Under the pieces are notes generated by a model. The model saw nothing but the letters and a program-made list of their open reading frames with translations. It had not been told where the DNA came from and did no database searches. Positions 1 to 12,173 of a stretch of DNA of 64,000 bases are shown here, piece by piece. A program made the translations under genes and the position numbers. The DNA comes from Cladopsammia gracilis (taxonomy: Eukaryota; Cnidaria; Anthozoa; Scleractinia; Dendrophylliidae). The stretch spans positions 45,391 through 109,390 of the forward strand of contig JAJGOT010001005.1 of the NCBI GenBank assembly GCA_022457155.1, given 5' to 3'. The first letter of the stretch is position 1; each line of letters starts with the position of its first letter.

Positions 1-2506
1 CGGAGCCACCTTAAGCCCCATTCATACCAACGGTTAAACATGTTTAACCCTAGATCTACCATGGCCGATTAAATCGGCCTTAAATACAGTACTGCTTTGA
101 AAAATTATAACTTTCTCAGTTCTGTAAACATGGTGCTAACGATGACTTGACAGATCATCCTGGTAAATGTTTCACTTCATGAAACCCAATAATCCCAATA
201 AAAGTCCCGATTTTTGTCGAGTATTACCGTTTGTTTTACAGCGAAAGCAAAAACGCACGTTTTGTACGTGCCACAACAACACCAAAAAACAATCATCTTT
301 ATATTTCATTTTTTAATGCAAAAATTTCTTCTGAAACCAAAAGTCTAATTTTACAGCGAATCGCAATCGAAGTCCTTTGCATTCATCACAAGTTTGTCCT
401 ATTCCTCTTTTAGGCGGCCCAGCAACAGCCATTTTATTAAGACCATTCCAGCAAACTTCCGTTTTCCTTCTCTACCCCCGAAAGGAATTATGGATAATGA
501 GGCCGTACCGAGCGCATGGAAGGCTACCAAATCCTATTTTATAGTTTTTTTATAAGTGTCGAGCCACCCGCTCCTCCCGGCAAAATATTGTACCGACTGC
601 ATTCTTTAGAGGTCAAAACTTGCCAAAATTGCCAAGGTAGGTCGCGGAATCCATCCACAGAACGGCCAGAGAGACAGCTTCACTCGTGAGCCGCCATAAC
701 AGCTTCGAACCATGTTTGGCGTCTCAGTCGGCGTGAAACCACCTTTCACCTCTGTATTCGTTCAGAGGCTTGCCTCTACCCACATTCCAGCTTTAGGATG
801 CCAGCCTGGGGGCTTCTGCAGAGGAAAATGGCTCGAAAAAGCACTCATAACTTGAAACACCGACCCGATTCGAGTTCGAATACTCGCTAGCCGAACGAAA
901 ACCGTTGTCAAGGCTGATGTCACGGGACACCTTGAGCCCTCTGTTTTTTTAGAACAGCGAATGTTTTCTTATTAACTCCTTATATGGAACCAAAGGATCC
1001 CGAAGCTTGTTTACCTTTGGAAAATTGCTGGAGATTACAAAACATAAGTGGCAGTTCTAGGGTTAAATAAATGTTGTTTAGTTTAACTACGCTTTTAGCC
1101 TCTATCTTGGACGTTTTTAAATGTCATGACTCAAACAACCTGGAATAGCCATAAAAGTCAATAAAGTTTCTTTTAGTTAATATTTCACTCCAAATATTAC
1201 GGGATGTTAGGAGGTATTTTTCTAAACCGGTTTTAAACTAAACAACATTTAAACATGTTTAAGCGTTGGTGTTAACCTGGGTATTAGTCACTTTCTTTAT
1301 GTATGAAAAACCCCGTTCATGTGACCAACGTTTGATAGTCCCATGACATTGTTTTCTTTTAAAATTGCTAAATGGTCACAAAAGCAAGTAGCAAGGAAAC
1401 ATTTTGTATGGAAGTTGCAACTTGTCGAAGGACGGCACCTCAGTCAATCGTTTTTAAAATGTTTAATGTGTTTTCTGATCATTTAACAAGTGGTACATCA
1501 ACAAATGTTAAACCATGTTGAACCGTGTTCCACTAGCTTAATTACAGTTACGGTTTAATTTGACTCCACCCCGTTAATGCGACGTTCACATTTGCACAGT
1601 GGTCATATTAACGGGGTTCCACTGTTTGTTTGCAAGTTGATTTATCTCTGACAGTCAAACCTCTAGTAATAAGCAAAACAGAAACATGATATATAGAAGC
1701 TTTCTTTTGTTAAGTATACGTGTAGGCACAGATAATAACTGGTAGAGGCTTTAGAAACAATATTTTACTTATAGCAAATAACGTTTATCGGGAAAAACAA
1801 ACAAACTGACTACAACTAGGTTTGTAGTATGGTACAAACAACAACGTATAAGGGTTTGAGAAAACTATTGTCGCGTTTACGTCCTCTGAAGGAAAAACGT
1901 TTTGATATCGCAAAAATGCGATGTTGTGAAAACATTTTAAACAAGAAGCTAAAAACCTGAGCAATAAAGTATAGAAATTCAAGAAAGCTAAATTTAAGCT
2001 TAATAGAGGCTTTGGAGAGTAATGTACCCTAAGCTTTTTATAGTGTTAGTATAGCGTTTTTCTACACTTTATAAGCATAATATTATCTGTAAGTCACTTA
2101 TTTTGCAAGAACCTCCTCTTGCAACTGACGGTGGACGGGGTACATTCGAAACATTTTCAGTCTAAATTTAAAAATAGAGTAAAGGACTTTTAATGGACTC
2201 ACAAATTATTTGTCTTCGTTGTGTGGGTCGTCAGTTTTATTGTATCTTTTATAAATGGTTTATTGTGAGAAAGGTTTATTAATTAAGCCGTCGTTAAACC
2301 AAAACAAAACAATTACCCCGGCCAATCACAGCAGGCAAAGCGCAAAGAAACACCCCTCTGTAACAGACCCGGTGGATTCTATATCCTCACCAGGTTTTCG
2401 AAAAAACGCCACCAGGCCGGCTAATTTTTTCACCGGGTCGGCTAATTTTCCATCGTTTTTTTTTTTTTCAATTGTCTACGAGGTTTATCCAATAATTAAT
2501 CTACCG
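1..2506. other. non-coding, no gene seen
   Basis: No ORF of credible length or composition is present on either strand. The only structure I see is a short inverted repeat around the core AAACATGTTTAA near 35-55 and again near 1250-1275, with a related AAACAACATTT stretch near 1075-1090 and 1240. This may be the remains of a foldback MITE, but the boundaries cannot be set. Confidence 0.5.
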
Positions 2507-2513
2507 TGATACT

Positions 2514-2813
2514 CACAGGGTCCAGAGGAGCTCTATTGATCGTACAAGACGCTATTTTATTTGAATCGTCGCCGTCTTGAAAGTTAAACTGATTGTGTTA
2601 CACGAAACATCTACCGCGGGTCAAATTACTACGGGCTGGGAAGGTTGTCGGCACTTCGTGCCTTGTTGAAGCTTTCCGAAGATAATTGCGCCCTTACTAA
2701 TTTGGCCTGCGGTACATATTTTGTGTAACGCAATTAGTTAAACTTTCAAGACGGTGACGATTCGAAGAAAATAGCGTCTTGGACGATCAAGTAGAGCTCC
2801 TCTGGACCCTGTG
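2514..2813. mobile_element. 300-bp MITE with ~100-bp terminal inverted repeats
   Basis: The two ends are inverted copies for roughly 100 bases, starting CACAGGGTCCAGAGGAGCTC on the left and mirrored at 2794-2813. TGATACT flanks both sides (2507-2513 and 2814-2820), giving a 7-bp direct repeat, or 8 bp (GTGATACT) if the last base is assigned to the flank. The middle encodes nothing. CAGGG termini with a 7-8 bp duplication resemble non-autonomous hAT elements, but the superfamily is inferred only from these ends. Confidence 0.8.
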
Positions 2814-2820
2814 TGATACT

Positions 2821-4440
2821 ATATTAAGTCCTCCCTCCAAAGGTAAAAAATAAACAGTTATCTAAATCTATTTATCTCAAGGTTTTGTAATAAGGGTGAA
2901 TGAGCTTCTAGGGGGAACTGGGGGCATGCCCCTCAGAAAGTTTTGAAATCAAGAGGCTCGGAAATGCTATTTTCAGCATTCTCCACGAGATATTTCGTCA
3001 AAAAATCAAATCTCGATCAAGTGTAAAATTACAGGTATTTTTAGTGCTTCCAGATAGATTTTGTTAGCTTGATATATATAATACTTGATCCATATATCTT
3101 GGCGTAACTTAACTTAACTTAACTTAACCGGCCCGGTTACGCCGTCCCTGTACTGAAAGTAGCCTTAAGGTCAATACACACGTAATAGTTAATAAATGAT
3201 ATAATGCTACACTGAACATGTATCAGTATCGTTTTCGGATGTGATCTGATGTCATAGTCAGTACTACTACCGTCCGAAAAGTCAGACAAGGACGAAGAGC
3301 TATCCTTCTCAGAGCTGGTGTCCGCTGTCATTGACTCGTTGGCATGTTCAGTAGTTGTAGTGTCACGTGTTTACAATTCGACATCCTATTGGTTAAAAAA
3401 CGTCAGGGTTTCCCGCCATTTATATTTAAGGTCTTGTTGTGGTATGGGACAGACCCATTTCCGCTCAGCAGTGTTCTTTTTTTTTTTTTTTTTTTTTTTT
3501 TACAATCGGTTTCTGATTCTTTTTTGTCGATGTTTCTGTTTTCCCCGTTTACAAACAAACAAATATTAAAGAAATACGCTGGGTATGGTAAAAGTCACAC
3601 CAGGGAAGCAAAATAATAGCCGGGTAAAATTAAAATATTCAACAGGTACCAAGGAGGCTAAATTTTCACTGGGTGGAGGAAAAAAGTCCACTGGGTCGGG
3701 TTTCACCGGGTCTGATACAGAGGGGTGTAAAGAACCAATCAGAACACAAACCAACATGTAGCCACGCCAAGCGCGGGTGTTAAGGTTTTGATTTTACTTT
3801 TGATTTGTTGAGAAAGTAGCCCGAGTTTGTACTGACCAATCACAAAACCCAGCAATGCGAAACTAATATTTAGTGTGTTGTTTTATTTATTCTTGGAAGA
3901 AAGAATAGAATTTAAGGAATTAAAAGAGAACGTCTTCGTCTTAACACCTGACTCAGCGTCTGTTCTATTTTTTTGCAAAGCCGATAATATTATAAACCAA
4001 TTTATTTGGTTTATTCACTTTTAGGTTTTAATCTTATAAAAAGGCGATTTCTAGTCTCTTTATAGCCAGTGTATCATGGACGTCTGCAATTGAACATTTG
4101 CATGGCGTTATCTTAGAGTTGTTGCATTTTTTTTATTTGCTTGTTTTAGGTCCTACTGTGTGCCTTCGATCAGCAAAGATAAGATCCCTTGGAACAAAAC
4201 TCTCGCAAAATAGTTATTCGCTAAAATTTAGTCACTTCAGACAACTAACCGACTCTTACTGTTTTTGCATTAAACGCAAAGTTGCGTTATTAAAACAATA
4301 TTAGACTGAATTAGAACTTTTTAATAGAAAAACAAGAACTCGAGCAATACATACAGTTTGCAGTATTGACTTTGCATAAACGCAACTCGAAAAACTTGAG
4401 CGGTCACATCAATGCAAGATAATTAACTTTAGCAAGAGAT
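2821..4440. other. non-coding spacer with repeat debris
   Basis: No supported gene. It holds a short AACTT tandem run (about 3105-3127), a long T run (about 3477-3500) and a 25-base motif near 3705-3730 (ACCCCTCTGT..CAGACCCGGTG on the minus strand). The same motif occurs in the opposite orientation near 2349-2375, so 2300-3770 may be an old inverted-repeat element into which the 2514-2813 MITE fell. Short ORFs here are dominated by the T run. Confidence 0.4.
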
Positions 4441-5675
4441 TATAATTGGACAGAGAGGGAGTCTAGGGGCCTTGGCTGGGATATCTTAATTGCAAAAAAG
4501 TTATTTTTAGTAACAATGCGGACCAATGCGGAAACATTTTCCGGTGAGCTGGTTGACTTCCGGAAGACTCGCTTTCATGAATCAGCGCGTACAGCAAATT
4601 AAAAAAAAATGGCGACCATCGCGGTGGTAATTTCGCATGTGAAAAAGAAAGTAAAATGGTCCTGTTTGAGGAAAGAAAGTTATATAGTACCACAGCGGCT
4701 GGATACATAGATCTCCATCTGTCTTAAAACACAAACTGTTGCAACTGAAGCGGTAAAAAGGGGGCTGGACAATTCAACTTACCGGACAGATGCCAATCAA
4801 CCATCCACTCCAATCTCTTGTAAGCGTCGATTCTAAAACTCGCTTTGCTCGATCGATGGCCAGCCCATCCAAACTTTTCAGACATGAAATAGTTGCATAC
4901 TGTAGAATTCAAAGTTGTTATGTTTTCGGTAGCTAAAGGATAGAAGGATGCTCTTCTGGGAAAATCACTTTTTAAGGATTTCAACACGGCAAGGAGTTAA
5001 AAATACTAAAACCGGCTCGCATGCATGCATGCATGGACTTGTTTTCTATAAGCTTTAGTACGTTGGAAGGACTTTGTCAGGTGCAACTTCTTTCCATGGG
5101 AAATGAATATCAGTTCTGTTGAGGTCAGCTACCAAGAAACTCTATACTGACAGGTTAGAGGTTAGAGCCAAAGTGTAAGTACAATTTCTGGAAAAGTGAT
5201 TGAATTTTCTTTTTTTCGATGGGCCGCGTGCTTTAAAAGTTTAATTCTTGCTTAGTTAGTTTTCATCGACCTATACTTGGATTATTGACTTCGAAAAAAT
5301 CCAGTTGACTTGTATTATTTTATTTTTAGAAAGCGAATAAATAAAACACACTTTTCTAGTGATGTCACCTTAATTAATTTATTGAACTTTGTGATAAAAG
5401 GCCGCCATTTCTTTTTAGCAAACTCGCATGTGGCATCGATCCTTTGTTTGTCAAAGTACAGTTTTAAAGATTGCTGAACACGGTATCACGACGTCAAATA
5501 CTTTAATGGTCTACTCTAGACAAAAGGCAATTAATATTATTAATTTTTGTATTTAAGCTTAAAGAATTTTAGCTAAGTTTCAATACAAAAATGCATTATA
5601 TCCAAGGCCACGTTTTTTAATAAATGAAAACTACGGATGATGCCTTGTTTGGAAGCGCCGTCGTTTACACGAGCA
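4441..5675 (+). repeat. left arm of a large foldback repeat
   Basis: This segment is an inverted copy of 34565-35603. Matching landmarks are the outer GACAGAGAGGGAGTC (4449-4463), a block around GCATGCATGCATG (about 5021-5035, mirrored near 34988-35001) and the innermost block around 5641-5680 (mirrored near 34571-34600). Arms differ in length by indels. The BEL/Pao element sits in the spacer between the arms, so the foldback was there first. Minus-strand ORFs of 81 and 87 codons lie in this arm and have diverged partners in the other arm, but they match no family I recognise. Confidence 0.75.
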
Positions 5676-5916
5676 CGCATTCTATTTAAGACTTAAGCCT
5701 TACCTTTTTTATATAAGCCTATAAAAAAATGGATCGGACATTTTCATTCGCCTTGTCCAAGTTATGTTTCATAAAAAATCATTTAGTTGTTTTTCTGAAT
5801 GTTGCCTTGATTGGATTATAACTGGTCACTGAGAATTTTAAGGACTTAAACAAACAGCGCGCGGGTTTCAGCCGACTAAACACAATTTTTAGCTTCACAA
5901 AAATGTTTGATGGCCT

Positions 5917-6205
5917 TGTAAGAAATTAATTATGTCATAATTACACGTGGCGGGAAAAATCACCTCACGTGATAAAAAGAGAGTGAAGAATTATTGAGAA
6001 CCGAAAAGGTGATGTTTTGACTGATCACGTATGGAAGGAGTTTGGAACATTGACACTGTTTAGAGTACGGATTATCGAAACGTTCAGTAAAATAGTTGAA
6101 GAACATCGAATCTAGAACGAGTATTGACATTTAATCTAGCGAACAAGTCTAGAAATAAGTTACAGAATACAGATTCAAGAATAAACAGTCGATAAAATTA
6201 CAACA
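5917..6205 (+). repeat. BEL/Pao 5' LTR
   Basis: This 289-bp repeat differs from the 3' LTR (33741-34029) at 8 positions by my alignment, about 97% identity, so the insertion is fairly young. It begins TG and ends CA. LTRs of this type carry the promoter and poly(A) signals; I could not pin down either with confidence. Confidence 0.93.
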
Positions 6206-6223
6206 TGGTCCTTCGAGAGTCGG
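6206..6223 (+). other. probable primer-binding site
   Basis: TGGTCCTTCGAGAGTCGG starts directly at the LTR edge. TGG is the complement of the CCA end of a tRNA, as expected for priming of minus-strand DNA. The tRNA species cannot be assigned without comparing the host tRNA set. Confidence 0.6.
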
Positions 6224-6430
6224 ATACGACGGAAACAACATAAGCTACAAATCGCCGAAAAAACTGTATTACAAGTTGAGATTATACCCAAAGGAGTGTG
6301 GATCATCATGAACGTTGATAAAGCGAAGAGACCGGGCAAAATAATAAAACGGATACAACATAATATAGTACACAACATCACTGTAGCACTACAATAGAGG
6401 GCGACTATATGGTGTGCTAACACAGAGTAT

Positions 6431-7240
6431 ATACCAAGAAAGCTGGACGATGTGATACTGGAAAGCGCTAAAGCAAGGGACGTCGAGAAGGAAATACAAG
6501 ATTCTGGTGAGTTTTGTGAGAGAGTTTACAGTATATATTTTAGCCAAAATTGACTTGAGTTTGGAGGACGCCAAAAATGGTAGACACGTGCAGACACCAG
6601 GGATTCAAGAAAACAACAACGCCGGAAATACCGAAAGCGCGAACGTTAAGCTACCGAAACTCGAACTCAAGTCATTTTCAGGCAATTATCAGGAATGGCA
6701 GAGTTTCTGGGACACATTTGAGTCCGCTGTTAACAGAAATACTGGCATTTCCCGTATCGAGAAATTCACCTATCTGAAGAGCTGTGTGACAGGCTCAGCG
6801 GAATCTGCAATTGCTGGATTGCCCCTTACTGCAGATAATTATGAGATAGCCATTAACATTCTGAAGGACAGATTTGGCAACCCACAGTTGTTGATTTCTA
6901 ACTATATGGATGCCTTATTGAAATTGCCAGCAGTTTATTCAGTATATGAAACAAAGAAAATCCGTGAATTGTATGACAAGATTGAGATCAACATTAGAAG
7001 TTTGAATACATTAGGCATTGAATCAGAGTCCTTTGGAAATTTATTGGTTCCAATCATAATGGAAAAAATCCACACTGAGTTGAGACTAATCATAAGCCGC
7101 AAGTTTGGCAGTGAAGCGACATGGAATCTTAATACCCTGTTGAATGCATTGAAACTGAGTTGGAAGCAAGAGAAAGATGCAGTGCAATGAAAACAAGTGG
7201 TCCAACAAATAATGCCCCGAAGTTTGAACAGTATAAAGGC
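6431..7240 (+). pseudogene. BEL/Pao gag, 5' part (frameshifted and interrupted)
   Basis: The main open frame (6507-7190) encodes the DUF1759-type gag core of BEL elements, recognisable by [20 protein letters not shown] followed by a helical region with [20 protein letters not shown]. The N-terminal part (6431-6550) lies in another frame ([20 protein letters not shown]), so a frameshift separates it from the core. A second shift near 7150-7190 moves the frame that continues to 7240. There the Polinton-like element begins, and gag resumes at 26173. Gag would form the particle that packages the element RNA. Confidence 0.85.
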
Positions 7241-7424
7241 AGTAGTTATTGGGGAGGGAGTCAAATGCGGTTTTTTCAGAGCCCTAAATAAGCCGCCAAA
7301 CGCCCGAATTACCGGGCCCCCAGGTCTCATTGCATTCGACCTGGGGGCCCGGTAATTCGGGCGTTTGGCGGCTTATTTAGGGCTCTGAAAAAACCGCATT
7401 TGACGGCCCTCCCCAATAACTACT
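7241..7424. repeat. terminal palindrome (left)
   Basis: The outer 184 nt of the left end form a near-perfect hairpin. One arm reads inward from AGTAGTTATTGGGG and the other mirrors it, ending AATAACTACT at 7424. The loop is about 11 nt (TCATTGCATTC). The arms differ at one spot: GGGAGTC in the outer arm against GGGCCGTC in the inner arm. The right end shows the same asymmetry and loop orientation, so the two ends are copies of one oriented hairpin. Confidence 0.92.
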
Positions 7425-7480
7425 CTATACCCTCCCTCAAACCCCAGCAAGCTAGACATAACCAATTGAAGAAAACTAAA
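7241..7480 (+). repeat. Polinton-like left terminal inverted repeat (~240 bp)
   Basis: It matches the inverted sequence at 25933-26172. The outer 184 nt are nearly identical between ends. Similarity then continues imperfectly through CTATACC and the 20-mer GCTAGACATAACCAATTGAA (7451-7470, mirrored at 25943-25962), and fades just before the polymerase start codon. Confidence 0.9.
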
Positions 7481-7487
7481 ATCCTTG

Positions 7488-7493
7488 TATATA
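7488..7493 (+). promoter_or_regulatory. TATATA start-proximal motif, polymerase B
   Basis: TATATA ends four bases before the ATG at 7498. The same arrangement recurs at most genes of this element, suggesting a shared promoter class. Confidence 0.5.
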
Positions 7494-7497
7494 CGCA

Positions 7498-8579
7498 ATG
7501 GCGCAACCCCGGCAACGAAGACACCGTGATGACGAGCAACGCGATCTGATTGCTTGGCTGGACGAACAGGCCCGAAATCTTGAGCAGTTCGAGTCTGATG
7601 ACGACAATAATGCTGAGGTCGAGCCTCGAAACAACCCACAGGATTTAGATTTTGAACAATTTGTTCAAGTCTATGATCGGGTTGATCGATGGGTTGAACA
7701 CGGCAGACGAATAATCCGGTTTAGTTTTGCAACCGATCTCGAAAACTCTCTTGTCGCTAGAGTTTTGAACAAAATCAAACAATATGTTCACACACGGCAC
7801 GCAATCAAGTTAATCTCTACAGTCGAGTTAAGAAACACTGAAAACGAGGAGTTGAGAAGTTTTTATCAAAACAATCGAACCGGGCCTTGGCTAGCAACTC
7901 TCTCCGAGACCCGACAGTGGTTGCAATCTCAGGAAGAGCTTCGTCTCCAAAACGCAAAACTCAAAAGGCCTGACACCAAATGGGTTTACGAACGCGCAGT
8001 CCTGCTCGAGGTCAAAGTCGTGCTTGATCGACAACCCCTACAAATAGGGCTCGGGTGGCTTCCTGCTTGGCTTCGCAACAAAAGAGAAGTCATTGCCATT
8101 GATAACTTCAACGACAATCTTTGTCTCTTTCGTTGCTTGGCTGTCCATCGAGGAGCCCATAAAAGAGACAACATCCGCAAAACCAGAGAACTCGCGGAAA
8201 GCTTCTTCGCCTTTTATCCGGGGCTTCGAGACCAGCTAACTTTGCGGCACTTCTCCAAAATCGAAAAGCATTTCAAGCAAGGCATTGCCGCCTACCTTGT
8301 TCTCGCTAATGGTGATTTCATTCTATCTCACACCCCTGCGAATTACGACAAGGTTGGCGTTTCAACCATGACCATCGGTATCTATGAAGGCCATGCCTTC
8401 TTGATCACCAATCTCAATAAAGTCACAAACAATTACACTTGTGGCGAGTGTGGCGGGAGGTTTACACGGGCTGATAACTTGAAGCGCCACGTCAAGACGT
8501 GTACTCGAGGCCAAACCAAAATCGTCTGCCCTGGGAAACGTGTCCTTCCTCCAGAGTCAGCTTTTGAGAAAGCCTTTTA
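7498..8579 (+). CDS. protein-primed DNA polymerase B, N-terminal part (OTU-like + zinc finger)
   Basis: This is the first part of the polymerase gene, about 360 codons, cut at 8579 by an 864-bp insertion; the gene resumes in phase at 9444. The ORF as read runs on to 8877, but its last ~100 codons are insertion DNA. A charged N-terminus is followed by a helical segment. Near residue 203 comes NFNDNLCLFRCLAVH, with GHAFLITN near residue 298, a D-x2-C ... H spacing that resembles OTU-type cysteine peptidases (inference). A classical C2H2 finger follows (about residues 314-335, CGECGGRF..LKRHVKTC). The ATG at 7498 is chosen because it is the first ATG after the inverted repeat and the TATATA motif. 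A possible role is self-processing or deubiquitination, with the finger binding DNA, but neither is shown. Confidence 0.85.
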
Positions 8580-9443
8580 TTATATACATACTGAGATTTA
8601 CACACCAGAAAACTATGAGATAAAAATCGTCCCTTCACGTATGACAAGCCATCCTATTGGTCATACGATTTCCCTCACTAGTGAAGAATATCGTATGACC
8701 AATCAGAATCGCGATACGACATTTTTCACTAGTGACAAAAATCGTACGCGCGGGAATTCCCGCCATTCAGTGTGCCTTCGCCCTCCAGTTGAAGGCTTCG
8801 AAGAAATTCATTCATGGCGACAAAAGGGTTTAAAGTTCCATCACGTTAATGAAAAATGCGGATTTCTGCGAACCTAAAGAAAAGAACTTTAACAGATTTT
8901 GCTGAAAGGGAAAATATACGTTTAACAGGAGAAAGAATAAGGCTAAAAGAAGCTAAAAAAAAGCAATTAAATCGCCAAACGTGCAAGCAAGTTTGAACTC
9001 TCGCCATTTGTTGTTGTTATCAAAGCGGCAAAAACTTCAAAACACAGGTACGCAAACTTGCTTTGTTTTTGTCGTAAGGTGTCTTATTATGTATAGTCTT
9101 GTTATAGTTTTGGAAAAAAAATATTGTCGTGGTTATTTTTGTTAGATGTGTGAATTCGGTGAATATTTCCACTGAAAGTTAAGTCTGACAATAAACCAAG
9201 AACCCTTCTACTGAAGTGTTGATAATTTAATCGTTTCATCTTGTTTTTCTGTTGTGTAAATCTCAGTATGCATATAATAAACAAATTACTTCACGGTTCG
9301 TTCGCTTGTACGAATTTTATTCACTCGTTGGAAAGAATCACAAACTCACTCGCTCGCAAAGCCTCGCTCGTTCGTTTGTGATTCTTCCCAACTCGTGAAT
9401 AAAAATCGTACGCGCTCACCAACCGTGAAGTAACCTCTATTTA
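8580..9443. mobile_element. 864-bp composite insertion in polymerase B
   Basis: TTTA occurs at both junctions (8576-8579 and 9440-9443), and removal restores a conserved reading frame. The left part has inverted ends (TATATACATACTGAGATTTA at 8581-8600, mirrored near 9255-9279). The right part (about 9285-9435) is a separate palindrome starting TTACTTCACGGTT, with arms sharing GAATCACAAAC. It therefore looks like two MITE-type elements side by side, or one nested in the other. A 40-codon plus-strand frame inside (about 8855-8995) may be a captured coding fragment of unknown origin. Confidence 0.75.
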
Positions 9444-12144
9444 CCCAGAAGGCGGTTTCGGTGTCAAGGCAGTGTGCTGGCTCGAGTGGGTGTCGAAACA
9501 GGCCGACAAGCACATCCATCATCACAGATGCGGTCATGGCGGTGAGAGGTATATTTGTGGGGCTCCAGTTGACGGCTATCATCCAGAAAGCAAGACAGTG
9601 TTTCAGTTTCACGGTTGTTTCTGGCACGGTTGTTTAGAGTGCTTTCCTGCACTTGAACAAAGAAACGAAGTGATCACGACTGACCGTAAAGGCAACACAA
9701 TCACAAGGGCGGTTACTTACCAAAAGACTCTGCAACGAACTCAGTTGCTTCTAGACGCCGGGTACACCGTGCTTGAAAGGTGGGAGCATGAAAGGCCTTA
9801 CCCCTGGTTGAATGTCCGTTGCCCACAGAAAAGAAACAAAACTTATCCACACGCGATCGTGTACGACTTCGAAGCGTATCAGGACAAGACCAAGGCAGCT
9901 CGCCCGACACGTGATCTCTCTTATGAAAGCGAGCATGTGCCTATCTCAGTCTCCATTGCCGACACGTTGAACCCTGAGCCTGAGTACATTTGCTCCAAAG
10001 ACCCTGACGAGCTTATCGCTCTGTTTTATGCCTCCCTTGAGTGGCGAGCCGCAGCCATCCGAGAGGCTGTGGCTGACCAATATATGTCCCCAGACCTTGA
10101 GAATCTCCCTAAGAAGCAACTTAAGCTCATCGACAAATGGTGCAACCAAGTTCCTGTGGTCGGATTCAACTCAGGTCATTACGATCTTAAGCTTATCCGC
10201 AAGTACTTTGTTTCTCATCTCGCTGGTGAGAACGAGGTCTTCGCTGCGGAGAAAGAGGGACGCATCATGTTCATCAACACTCCCAGCTACAAGTTCTTGG
10301 ACATCGTGAATTATTTGGCCCCAGGCATTACATACGACAGGTGGGTCAAGATGTATGGAGCGACACAGACTAAGTCCTGGCTCCCATACGAGTGGTTTGA
10401 CAGTGCTGACAAGCTTGATTACCCTGGGCTTCCCCCATACGAGTGCTGGTACTCACAACTCAAAAAGGTCTTCGTTCTTTCTACTCAGGAGCGCGAGGAA
10501 TGCAATCGCATCTTTCACGAGGAAGGTATGCAGACATTCGGAGACTGGCTGGAGTATTACAACAATCTAGACGTGTCTCCCTTCCTCGAAGCTCTCCAAA
10601 CGATGAAGGGCTTTTACACAAGCCTAGGGGTTGACATCTTCAAAGACGCAGTCTCCTTGCCAGGAGTATCAATGCAATACGTCTTGCGAGGCTCATTGAG
10701 ATGGGTTGGGGGCCGCAGGGCTCCAGAACTATACGCCCCAGGCCCAGAAGCATACGCCATGCTGAAGGGGGCTGTGGTTGGAGGGCCAAGCCTGGTCTTC
10801 ACCCGCAAACACGTGCGCGGTGAAACCCGCATCCGCTCTCACAAAAATGCCTTAGCCCGCATCACGAAACGGATTGTGGGGTTCGATGCGAATTCTCTTT
10901 ACCCCAGCACGATGCTGCAGGAGATGCCCTGTGGCAAAGAGAAGGTTGTGCATTACGATGACCCAGTGCAGGCGGCTAGAAAGCTTTCCTTTCTCCTTCT
11001 CAGAGGCAGGTGGTTCGGGTTTGCTGAGGTGGACATCGAAGTCCCTCGAGAGTTGTGGGAGCAGTTCGAAGAGTTTCCTCCGTTCTTCATCAACCAAGCA
11101 GTGCCTAACGAATGTGTGCCTCAGCATATGCACGATTACCTCCAAGAAAGTGGTCGAACCCGCTTTCCCGACCAGAAAAAGCTTCTGGGTGTGTTGTCAG
11201 CGAAAAAGATGCTTATCTACGAACCCGTCTTGAAATGGTATCTCAGCAGTGGGTTCAAGATCACGGCAGTCTACCGCACGATCGATTATAGACCCCAAAA
11301 ACTCTTCGACTGGTTCGTTCGCGAGGTCGCCGAAAACCGAAGGAAAGGCGACGCTGACAAGGATAAGGCGCTGCTTGCCGAAGTGTTCAAGCTCCTTGGC
11401 AACAGCGCTTACGGTAAGTTCATCGAAGCCGTGGAGCGCCAAACAAGAACGGTGTACACAACCGACGAGGACGAGGTCGACAAGAATCTCCGCTCACCTT
11501 TGTTCGAAGACCTCGAAGAGATCGGAGAGGCCTACAAGATCGAGCTGCGCAAGCAAAAGATCACAATCGACCGCCCCTTTCAAGTCGGTATTGTTGTGTA
11601 TCAACTTGCCAAGCTCCGCATGCTGGAGTTCTATTACACCTTCCTTGATTACTTCATCGACAGGCGCGACTTCGAGCTTATCCAGATGGACACAGACAGC
11701 ATGTACTTCGCTCTTGCTCACGACACTCTCGAAGAAGCAGTTCGCCCAGAACTTCGCGCCCAGTTCGAGGCGGAGAAGAAGAATTGGTTGGCGTGGGACA
11801 AGTGGAGTGGTAGAGAGCCGGGCTTATTCAAGCTTGAGAAGGAGGGTACACGGGCCATCGCCCTGTGCAGCAAGTGTTATTACGTAGAAAACGAGGCTGA
11901 CGGAGGGGCCAAGATGTCCTCCAAGGGAGTCAACAAGAATCAGAACGAGCTTCGCTGGGAAAGATACGAAAGAGCCCTGCAAGGGGGTAGGGACATGGCA
12001 ACAAATAGAGGCTTTCGAATGCACAACGGGGCCATGTTCACGTACGAACAGCACAAGCTGGGCCTCAGCGCCTACTACGACAAGCGTTGGGTGCTGCCAG
12101 ACGGCATCCACACAGAACCGATCGAGTTTCACACGGCCAACTGA
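9444..12144 (+). CDS. polB: protein-primed DNA polymerase B, exonuclease and polymerase domains
   Basis: The remaining ~900 codons hold all expected family-B motifs. The 3'-5' exonuclease shows Exo I YDFEAY (about residue 130 counted from 9472), Exo II GFNSGHYDL (about 230) and Exo III YNNLDVSPF (about 362). The polymerase shows motif A FDANSLYPS (about 469), motif B KLLGNSAYG (about 640), motif C MDTDSMYF (about 739) and KCYYV with SSKGVNK (about 800-816). Spacing between motifs A and B fits protein-primed enzymes of Polintons, adenoviruses and bidnaviruses. The enzyme would copy the linear element from its ends. All catalytic residues seem present; only the upstream insertion separates it from its N-terminus. 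It probably starts without its own ATG because it is the second half of a broken gene. Confidence 0.93.
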
Positions 12145-12173
12145 ACAAAGACACCCCTCCAGTATATCCCAAC

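Noticed and set aside
1..14. Window starts with GAGCCACCTTAA, like the end of the 45132-46741 palindrome
   Set aside because: Ten matching bases are too few to call a truncated element at the window edge.
2255..2509. 84-codon plus-strand ORF
   Set aside because: It ends in a T-run-encoded phenylalanine stretch and overlaps an inverted-repeat remnant; no domain recognised.
4463..4987. Minus-strand ORFs of 81 and 87 codons in the foldback arm, with partners in the other arm
   Set aside because: Conservation between arms is explained by the inverted duplication; the partners carry frame changes and no known domain is visible.
6935..7330. 131-codon minus-strand ORF spanning the BEL/Polinton junction
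   Set aside because: It crosses an insertion boundary and includes the terminal palindrome; a similar artefact appears at 26083-26277.
8640..8877. Last ~100 codons of the polymerase N-terminal ORF
   Set aside because: They are encoded by the inserted repeat, not by the polymerase gene; the conserved frame resumes at 9444.
10028..11887. Several long plus- and minus-strand ORFs inside polymerase B
   Set aside because: They are shadow frames of a GC-richer coding region; composition is Ser/Arg-rich without family features.
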